Below are positions 1 through 5,160 of a stretch of 5,160 bases of DNA, one piece after another (the stretch's first letter is position 1; the number at the start of each line of letters is the position of its first letter). The stretch is taken from contig DAOMOP010000246.1 in the NCBI GenBank assembly GCA_035444405.1, forward strand, positions 1 through 5,160, given 5' to 3'. A program made the position numbers and the translations under genes. The notes beneath the pieces were generated by a model. The model was not told the origin of the DNA. It searched no databases and was given only the letters and a program-made list of their open reading frames with translations. This DNA comes from DAOMOP01 sp035444405 (GTDB taxonomy: Bacteria > Pseudomonadota > Gammaproteobacteria > Burkholderiales > Rhodocyclaceae).

Positions 1-90
1 GAGCTGCCAGTGGCGGTACTGCGACGGCTCGGTGCGGTAGTCGACGAGCGTGTCGCGCGACTGCCCAGCCTTGGTGTCGATCGTGTTCAC
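1..90 (-). CDS. boxC: Benzoyl-CoA-dihydrodiol lyase BoxC, N-terminal fragment
   Basis: This is the first 30 codons of a gene that continues beyond the left edge. It starts at GTG (88-90 read on the minus strand) with a strong AAGGAGGAG Shine-Dalgarno 8 nt upstream. The visible peptide contains LVDYRTEPSQYRHWQL, which I recognise as the characteristic start of BoxC proteins. BoxC is a crotonase-superfamily enzyme that opens the ring of 2,3-dihydro-2,3-dihydroxybenzoyl-CoA (the hydrolysed epoxide made by BoxAB), yielding 3,4-dehydroadipyl-CoA semialdehyde and formate in the cytoplasm. No catalytic residue is inside the window. It lies 26 nt after the boxR stop codon on the same strand, so boxR and boxC are probably co-transcribed. 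The identification rests on the N-terminal motif plus the boxR and bclA neighbours. The GTG is preferred because no other start lies in frame next to the ribosome-binding site. Confidence 0.85.
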   Translation of the reverse strand, partial: MNTIDTKAGQSRDTLVDYRTEPSQYRHWQL

Positions 91-96
91 GGCGGT

Positions 97-105
97 CTCC
101 TCCTT
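97..105 (-). promoter_or_regulatory. Ribosome-binding site of boxC
   Basis: AAGGAGGAG on the minus strand lies 8 nt (counted from the AGGAGG core) before the GTG. It fixes the non-ATG start of boxC. The 9-mer GGAGGAGAC here recurs exactly in front of bclA and of the binding-protein gene. Confidence 0.8.
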
Positions 106-116
106 GTTGCTGCGGA

Positions 117-1016
117 TCAGCTCGCGACGAGCTGCTGCAGTCGGGTGAAACTCTGCTCGATCGTCTGGCCCGACGTGTCGAGCACGGTGTCGGCCTTCGC
201 GTACAAGGGCTCGCGGGCCTCCAGGATGCGCTTGAGGTTTTCCATCGCCTCGTCGTTGCCGGCCATCGGGCGCAGGTCGCCCTGGGCGAGCACACGGGCC
301 ATGTGCTCCTCGGGCAAGGCCTTGAGCCAGATCGTGAAACAGTTCGACAGCAGCAGATCGAAAGTCTCCGGCTGCGACACCACGCCGCCGCCGACCGACA
401 GCACGACCCGGCGATGCTCGCCGATCACCCGCTCGAGCGTCTGCTTCTCGATGCGGCGGTAGCCGGTCTGTCCGTAGAGCGAGAAGATCTCGCTCGCCGG
501 CATGCCGGTGTCCTTCTCGATCTCGCGGTCGAGCTCGACGAAGGGCACGCCCTCCTCGCGCGCGAGGCGCGCACCGAGCGTCGATTTGCCGGCGCCGCGC
601 AGGCCGATCAGCGCGACGCGCTTGCGCCGCACCGATTCCTCGTGGCCGTAGTCGCGCATCAGCCGGAACACCACGTCCTCGAGGCGGTGCTGCGGCAGGC
701 GCTCGAGAAAGCGCCGGATCAGGCGCTTCTCGACGGTGTCCTCGGTCTCCGGCGCGAGCAGCTCGATCAGCGACACGTCGAGCGCGCGCGCGATGTTGCG
801 CAACAGCATGATCGACACGTTGCCTTCGCCCGCCTCGAGATGCGCGAGGTGGCGCTCCGACACGCCGGCCTCGCGCGCCACCAGCTTGCGCGCCATGCCG
901 CGACGATCGCGGATCTCGCGCACGCGCCTGCCCAGCTGCGGCAGGAAGTCGTCGCGCTCGTCGGTTTCGGGGTCGGTGGGGATGTCTGTGACGGGGGGCT
1001 GTGCGGTCGAATCCAT
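117..1016 (-). CDS. boxR: BoxR transcriptional regulator: XRE HTH plus shikimate-kinase-like sensor domain
   Basis: This 299-residue cytoplasmic regulator of the box genes begins MDSTAQPPVT. Residues about 26-88 form an XRE/Cro-type helix-turn-helix (REIRDRRGMARKLVAREAGVSERHLAHLEAG). After a charged linker (about 90-132), residues 133-299 resemble shikimate kinase: Walker A GLRGAGKST (138-146), ELD with D163, GYRRIE with R187, a VGGGV turn (208-212), the lid motif LRPM with R249, and AREPLY with R268. In Azoarcus the paralogue BzdR and BoxR itself are described as repressors whose kinase-like domain binds benzoyl-CoA as inducer; the same role is inferred here. The open frame extends upstream to 1262, but that stretch lies over promoter and operator sequence and reads as non-coding. 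ATG 1016 matches the usual length of about 300 residues. No Shine-Dalgarno precedes it, suggesting weak translation of the repressor. It is divergent from the cupin-bclA operon. Confidence 0.93.
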   Translation of the reverse strand: MDSTAQPPVTDIPTDPETDERDDFLPQLGRRVREIRDRRGMARKLVAREAGVSERHLAHLEAGEGNVSIMLLRNIARALDVSLIELLAPETEDTVEKRLIRRFLERLPQHRLEDVVFRLMRDYGHEESVRRKRVALIGLRGAGKSTLGARLAREEGVPFVELDREIEKDTGMPASEIFSLYGQTGYRRIEKQTLERVIGEHRRVVLSVGGGVVSQPETFDLLLSNCFTIWLKALPEEHMARVLAQGDLRPMAGNDEAMENLKRILEAREPLYAKADTVLDTSGQTIEQSFTRLQQLVAS

Positions 1017-1053
1017 CGATGTGTCGTTGCAGAATAGTTTCACGGTTTTTTGA

Positions 1054-1082
1054 AAGATAGTGCAGGATACTACGCGGGTCAA
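1054..1082 (-). promoter_or_regulatory. Candidate sigma70 promoter for boxR-boxC
   Basis: On the minus strand TTGACC (1077-1082) and TATCTT (1054-1059) are separated by exactly 17 nt, close to the sigma70 consensus. Transcription would start near 1047, giving a leader of about 30 nt before the boxR ATG. A TGCA element (1061-1064) sits inside the spacer next to the -10, where a bound repressor would block RNA polymerase; this fits autoregulation by BoxR. Assigned by eye only. Confidence 0.6.
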
Positions 1083-1110
1083 GTTGTATAATGCACTGCG
1101 AGTCGTATTG

Positions 1111-1128
1111 CATGCACTCCACTGCATG
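1111..1128. promoter_or_regulatory. Perfect dyad CATGCA-N6-TGCATG, likely core operator
   Basis: CATGCA, six spacer bases (CTCCAC) and TGCATG form a perfect 6-bp inverted repeat with TGCA cores 10 nt apart, one helical turn, as expected for a dimeric HTH regulator. Immediately to the left, overlapping it, is an 8-bp palindrome TGCATGCA (1109-1116). It lies between the boxR promoter and the rightward promoters. Assignment to BoxR is inferred from position and motif. Confidence 0.6.
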
Positions 1129-1146
1129 GTGAAAGACGGGAGACTG

Positions 1147-1176
1147 TTGCCGGTACAAGCAGCGTTGCGATATAGT
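1147..1176 (+). promoter_or_regulatory. Candidate rightward promoter 1 (cupin-bclA operon)
   Basis: TTGCCG (1147-1152) and TATAGT (1171-1176) are 18 nt apart. Transcription would begin near 1183, right beside the TGCA at 1190-1193, so a repressor there would overlap the start site. The resulting leader to the cupin ATG is about 260 nt. Confidence 0.4.
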
Positions 1177-1202
1177 GCTGGACGAAACATGCAATAAAAT
1201 GC

Positions 1203-1230
1203 TTGACGGTCTACTGCTGACGTGTATTCT
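1203..1230 (+). promoter_or_regulatory. Candidate rightward promoter 2 (cupin-bclA operon)
   Basis: TTGACG (1203-1208) and TATTCT (1225-1230) are 16 nt apart. This has the better -35 of the two rightward candidates; its start site would be near 1237, leaving a leader of about 208 nt. The TGCA at 1190-1193 lies just upstream. The sequence alone cannot decide between the two. Confidence 0.4.
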
Positions 1231-1343
1231 TTGTCGTCGAGCGGCGACCACGGGTGCCACACCGAATAGGCACGTCCCGTGCAGAGGTGCGAACGCCTAT
1301 GATCGGCGGTGTGGCGGTGAATTAGTACCTGCCTTGGCGAGAC

Positions 1344-1355
1344 TGCGACGTCGCA
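1344..1355. repeat. 12-bp perfect palindrome TGCGACGTCGCA
   Basis: A perfect, gapless 12-bp palindrome in the GC-rich leader about 90 nt before the cupin start. Its ends (TGC...GCA) differ from the TGCA operator elements. It could be a site for a second regulator or be chance in high-GC sequence. Close downstream are an inverted repeat GTCGAT/ATCGAC (1375-1380 with 1391-1396, 10-nt loop) and a small CGCC/GGCG pair (1364-1375). Confidence 0.35.
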
Positions 1356-1432
1356 TAATGGTTCGCCTCGCGGCGTCGATCGCGGGCGTCATCGACCGAT
1401 GGGCGCACGCCGGCGGCAGGCGGTTTTGCGAC

Positions 1433-1438
1433 AGGAGA
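1433..1438 (+). promoter_or_regulatory. Ribosome-binding site that sets the cupin start
   Basis: AGGAGA precedes ATG 1445, with 7 nt between the AGGAG core and the start codon. It decides in favour of this start over in-frame upstream candidates such as 1175, which have none. Confidence 0.8.
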
Positions 1439-1444
1439 ACGATT

Positions 1445-1909
1445 ATGACTCCCGAACGTTTCCAGACACTGATCGCGCAAGTCACCGGTGTGATCGAGGG
1501 CCAGCCCGTCGACAAGCGCCTCGAAGCGCTGCTCAATGAACGTTTCCCGGCCGGCGGCGAGGTGTTCGAGTCCATCGCCAGCGCCTGTGGCGAGGCGGTC
1601 GCGGCCGGCTGGATGTGCGACCGCGAGCACGGCGGCATCCGCTATGGGCGCGTCATCAAGCCCGGTGCGGCGACGCACGGCTTCAGCGTCGATGTGGTCG
1701 ACATGAACGAGGTGGTCGGTCCGCAGCACGCGCACCCGAACGGCGAGATCGACATGATCATGCCGCTCGAGGGCGATGCGAAGTTCGACGGCCACGGGCG
1801 CGGCTGGTTCGTCTACGAGCCGGGCAGCGTGCATCGCCCGACCGTTGCCGGCGGACGCGCCTACGTGCTCTACCTGCTGCCGCAGGGGGCGATCGAGTTC
1901 ACGCGCTGA
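1445..1909 (+). CDS. Small single-domain cupin of the DUF4863 / hydroxylaminobenzoate-lyase-like type
   Basis: This 154-residue soluble protein has no signal peptide or membrane segment. The N-terminal about 60 residues look helical (FQTLIAQVTGVIEG...KRLEALLNERF). The rest is a cupin barrel: motif 1 GPQHAHPNGEIDMIMPLEG gives H95, H97 and E101, and motif 2 GWFVYEPGSVH gives H130, together a complete set of metal ligands. The sequence resembles the DUF4863 family found beside box genes, which I recall also includes the 4-hydroxylaminobenzoate lyase PnbB of nitrobenzoate degraders. No role in benzoate breakdown is established to my knowledge. As first gene of the operon with bclA it may act on a benzoate derivative, a CoA-pathway by-product or a toxic intermediate; this is inference. 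It is probably co-transcribed with bclA, though a 160-nt gap separates them. Confidence 0.82.
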   Translation: MTPERFQTLIAQVTGVIEGQPVDKRLEALLNERFPAGGEVFESIASACGEAVAAGWMCDREHGGIRYGRVIKPGAATHGFSVDVVDMNEVVGPQHAHPNGEIDMIMPLEGDAKFDGHGRGWFVYEPGSVHRPTVAGGRAYVLYLLPQGAIEFTR

Positions 1910-2057
1910 GTCGGGTTTTCCCGAATTCCCGCACGCGGACAATCGAGCACACTGGAGGTAGACGCCGAGTACGTTGCGCATTGGAAGTCCCGGTCATCGA
2001 CACAGCCGACAGCCAGAATCGGCCATGACCCTCGTCAGGGAACCGAACGAGCGAAGA

Positions 2058-2063
2058 AGGAGG
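2058..2063 (+). promoter_or_regulatory. Ribosome-binding site that sets the bclA start
   Basis: AGGAGG ends 6 nt before ATG 2070. Two other in-frame starts, TTG 1974 and ATG 2025, stay open but have no well-spaced Shine-Dalgarno and would add an Arg-rich tail (NERRRRRL) not typical of the family. Confidence 0.85.
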
Positions 2064-2069
2064 AGACTC

Positions 2070-3668
<1,599 letters not shown>

Positions 3669-3730
3669 GATGACGCAAGGCTTCGACGGGGCCGCCGGCT
3701 CCGCTCGATAAACACTGTGGAGGAGACGAT

Positions 3731-4912
3731 ATGAAAGCAATGCAGCAACGACGCAGCCTGATGAAGACCATGCTCGGCCTGGCGGCCGGCGCGCTGATTC
3801 CGTTCGGCGCGGCGCAGGCGGCCGACCCGATCAAGGTCGGCATGATGCTGCCGGCCACCGGCACCTTCGCCGCACTCGGCACGGCGATCGACAATGCGTT
3901 CAAGCTCTACGTCGAGGAGCAGGGCGGCAAGCTCGCTGGACGCGAGATCCAGTACTTCTTCGTCGACGACGAGTCCGATCCGGCCAAGGCCACCGAGAAC
4001 GCGAACCGTCTGGTGTCGCGCGATCGCGTCGACGTGCTGGTCGGCACCGTGCATTCGGGCGTCGCGCTGGCGATGGCGCGCGTCGCCCGCCAGCGCGACA
4101 CGCTGTTCATCGTGCCGAACGCCGGCGCCGACGATCTGACCGGCGCGCTGTGCTCGCCGAACCTGTTCCGCACCTCGTTCACGAACTGGCAGCCGGCCTA
4201 CGGCATGGGCAAGGCGACCGCCGACATGGGCCACAAGACGGCGGTCACGCTGACGTGGAACTACGCGGCGGGCCAGGAGGCCGTGCGCGGCTTCAAGCAG
4301 GCTTTCGAGGAGGCCGGCGGCAAGGTCGTGCGCGAGATGGCGCTGCCGTTCCCGAACGTCGAGTTCCAGGCCTACCTGACCGAGATCGCGTCGCTCAAGC
4401 CCGATGCCGTGTATGTGTTCTTCGCCGGCGCCGGTGCGGCCAAGTTCGTGCGCGACTACGCGGCCGCCGGCCTCAAGGACAGCATCCCGCTGTACTCGAG
4501 CGGCTTCCTCACCGACGGCACGCTCGAGGCGATGGGCGGCGCCGGCGAGGGCCTGATCACGGCGCTGCACTATGCCGACGGGCTCGACAACGCGGTCGAC
4601 AAGGCCTTCCGCGAGAAGTACCAGGCCAAGTACGGCATGCTGCCCGACGTCTATGCGGTGCAGGGCTACGACGCGGCGCAACTGCTGCATGCCGGCCTGA
4701 AGGCGGTCGATGGCGACATGAGCAAGAAGGACGAGATGCGCGCCGCGATGCGCAGCGCGACGATCGAGAGTCCGCGCGGTACCTTCACGCTTTCGGCCGC
4801 CGGCAATCCGGTGCAGGACATCTATCTGCGCAAGGCCGAGGGCAATCTGAACCCGGTCATCGGCATCGCCGCCGAGAAGCTGGCAGACCCGGCGACGGGC
4901 TGCAAGATGTAA
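3731..4912 (+). CDS. Periplasmic substrate-binding protein of a branched-chain-amino-acid-type ABC transporter
   Basis: This 393-residue protein starts at an ATG with GGAGGAG 5 nt upstream. Residues 1-30 are a signal peptide (basic start with QRRSLMK, hydrophobic LGLAAGALIPFGAA, likely cut at AQA|AD after residue 30). The mature part begins DPIKVGMMLPATGTFAALG, the usual opening of Peripla_BP_6 / LivJ-like proteins, and continues with a two-lobe pattern: VDDESDPAKATENANRLV (78-95), VGTVHSGVALA (104-114), WNYAAGQE (176-183) and a hinge near VYVFFAGAG (227-235). C141 and C391 could form a disulfide. Family members bind amino acids, amides or aromatic acids. The position directly after bclA, and similar transporter genes in box clusters of Azoarcus, suggest benzoate or a related aromatic acid; ligand identity is inferred. 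The twin arginine hints at Tat export. Confidence 0.92.
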   Translation: MKAMQQRRSLMKTMLGLAAGALIPFGAAQAADPIKVGMMLPATGTFAALGTAIDNAFKLYVEEQGGKLAGREIQYFFVDDESDPAKATENANRLVSRDRVDVLVGTVHSGVALAMARVARQRDTLFIVPNAGADDLTGALCSPNLFRTSFTNWQPAYGMGKATADMGHKTAVTLTWNYAAGQEAVRGFKQAFEEAGGKVVREMALPFPNVEFQAYLTEIASLKPDAVYVFFAGAGAAKFVRDYAAAGLKDSIPLYSSGFLTDGTLEAMGGAGEGLITALHYADGLDNAVDKAFREKYQAKYGMLPDVYAVQGYDAAQLLHAGLKAVDGDMSKKDEMRAAMRSATIESPRGTFTLSAAGNPVQDIYLRKAEGNLNPVIGIAAEKLADPATGCKM

Positions 4913-4922
4913 GTGCGTGAGC

Positions 4923-4954
4923 GCGCCGGACCGCGCCTGCGCGCGGCCCGGCGC
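4923..4954 (+). other. Long GC-rich stem-loop after the binding-protein gene
   Basis: GCGCCGG-A-CCGCGC pairs with GCGCGG-C-CCGGCGC around the tetraloop CTGC: 13 paired bases interrupted by one A/C mismatch. It begins 10 nt past the stop codon. No T-run follows, so it is not a classical intrinsic terminator; it could stabilise the upstream mRNA 3' end or cause partial termination. Confidence 0.65.
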
Positions 4955-4957
4955 ACA

Positions 4958-4974
4958 CGACGCGGAAAGCGTCG
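4958..4974 (+). other. Small stem-loop (second of three)
   Basis: CGACGC and GCGTCG form a perfect 6-bp stem around a GGAAA loop, starting 3 nt after the first hairpin ends. Confidence 0.5.
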
Positions 4975-4980
4975 CGATCG

Positions 4981-5008
4981 CACCGCCCGCCCGCGTGGCC
5001 GGGCGGTG
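4981..5008 (+). other. GC-rich stem-loop (third of three)
   Basis: CACCGCCCG (4981-4989) pairs perfectly with CGGGCGGTG (5000-5008) around a 10-nt loop. No T-run follows. Together with the two preceding hairpins it fills much of the 154-nt gap before the permease gene. Confidence 0.6.
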
Positions 5009-5066
5009 TGCAAAGACTTCGGTACGGCAGCGCGCGGTCTATCGGCCTGGCCGTCGAGGGTGGTGC

Positions 5067-5160
5067 ATGGACTTCACGACCTTTCTTATTCAGGTGCTGA
5101 ACTCGCTGCAGTACGGACTGCTGCTGTTCCTGGTGGCCAGCGGTCTGACGCTGGTGTTCG
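5067..5160 (+). CDS. ABC-transporter inner-membrane permease, LivH type, N-terminal fragment
   Basis: Thirty-one codons are visible before the right edge: MDFTTFLIQV, then LNSLQYGLLLFLVASGLTLVF. The pattern of a short start, N-S-L-x-Y-G-L-L-L-F-L and A-S-G-L-T-L-V-F is typical of the first membrane segment of LivH-type permeases (BPD_transp_2). These form the translocation channel with a LivM partner and two LivG/LivF ATPases, presumably encoded further right. A GAGGG Shine-Dalgarno (5056-5060) stands 6 nt before the ATG. It follows the binding-protein gene after a 154-nt gap holding three stem-loops, so it is likely part of the same operon but expressed at a lower level. Confidence 0.85.
   Translation, partial: MDFTTFLIQVLNSLQYGLLLFLVASGLTLVF

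Larger units (their letters stand above)
1028..1193. promoter_or_regulatory. TGCA-motif cluster, probable BoxR operator region
   Basis: TGCA occurs at 1028, 1061, 1092, 1109, 1113, 1123 and 1190, seven times in 166 nt, where about 0.6 would be expected for equal base frequencies. From memory, operators of the BzdR/BoxR family in Azoarcus are built on TGCA-containing repeats, so these are the natural candidates for BoxR binding. The copies lie in or next to promoters facing both ways. Confidence 0.6.
1017..1444. promoter_or_regulatory. Divergent intergenic control region between boxR and the cupin-bclA operon
   Basis: These 428 nt contain no credible gene. Both flanking frames happen to stay open into it (boxR frame to 1262, cupin frame back to 1175), but the predicted peptides are Arg/Cys-rich, lack Shine-Dalgarno sequences and overlap promoters. 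The half next to boxR (about 1020-1250) is visibly AT-richer than the genes and holds seven TGCA tetranucleotides, a perfect dyad, and promoters in both directions. The half next to the cupin (about 1235-1444) is GC-rich and would form a long untranslated leader with several small inverted repeats. The organisation fits joint control of two divergent operons by BoxR. Confidence 0.8.

Noticed and set aside
303..1037. 244-codon plus-strand open frame over boxR
   Set aside because: Antisense to the HTH and kinase-like domains; repetitive Arg/Ala/His/Leu composition and no ribosome-binding site.
1087..1092. Perfect TATAAT on the plus strand
   Set aside because: No recognisable -35 stands 16-18 nt upstream (the sequence there is near AGGATA); kept as part of the AT-rich operator region only.
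1017..1262. Upstream in-frame extension of boxR (82 residues)
   Set aside because: Runs through the promoter and operator elements; the peptide looks non-coding and the remaining 299 residues match the family length.
1175..1444. Upstream in-frame extension of the cupin gene (90 residues)
   Set aside because: Arg/Cys-rich, spans candidate promoter 2, and lacks a Shine-Dalgarno, whereas ATG 1445 has AGGAGA at the right distance.
1911..1924. TCGGG-TTTT-CCCGA inverted repeat after the cupin stop as a terminator
   Set aside because: The stem is only 5 bp and no T-run follows; bclA is expected to be co-transcribed.
3669..3730. Search for a promoter or terminator between bclA and the binding-protein gene
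   Set aside because: Only a short GC-rich GCCGCCGGC stretch and the ribosome-binding site are visible; nothing convincing.

Overview
The window is a high-GC stretch from what looks like a betaproteobacterium of the Azoarcus/Aromatoleum/Thauera type (Rhodocyclales). That placement is an inference from gene content and protein character, not from a marker gene. It holds the regulatory and substrate-activation part of an aerobic 'hybrid' (box) benzoate degradation cluster, in which benzoate is first made into benzoyl-CoA and the ring is then epoxidised and cleaved as the CoA thioester.

Layout. Positions 1-90 (minus strand) are the first 30 codons of boxC, the benzoyl-CoA-dihydrodiol lyase, which runs off the left edge. 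Just upstream of it on the same strand is boxR (117-1016), a transcription factor with an N-terminal XRE-type helix-turn-helix and a C-terminal shikimate-kinase-like domain, of the kind known to sense benzoyl-CoA. A 428-bp divergent control region (1017-1444) follows. It is AT-richer than its surroundings and carries a dense cluster of TGCA motifs, one perfect dyad CATGCA-N6-TGCATG, a good sigma70-type promoter facing boxR, and two plausible promoters facing right. To the right lie a small DUF4863-type cupin (1445-1909), bclA benzoate-CoA ligase (2070-3668), an ABC-transporter substrate-binding protein (3731-4912), and the first 31 codons of a LivH-type inner-membrane permease (5067 to the right edge). 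The gap before the permease holds three consecutive GC-rich stem-loops.

How it works together. The rightward operon would import benzoate or a related aromatic acid (binding protein plus ABC permease) and activate it to benzoyl-CoA (BclA). The leftward operon would carry the repressor and the ring-attacking enzymes (BoxC, presumably followed by BoxB and BoxA outside the window). BoxR bound to the TGCA elements between the two operons would keep both off until benzoyl-CoA appears. The main unknowns are the job of the cupin at the head of the uptake/activation operon, the function of the roughly 200-nt leader in front of it, and the triple stem-loop between binding protein and permease. No mobile element, CRISPR array, tRNA or rRNA is visible.
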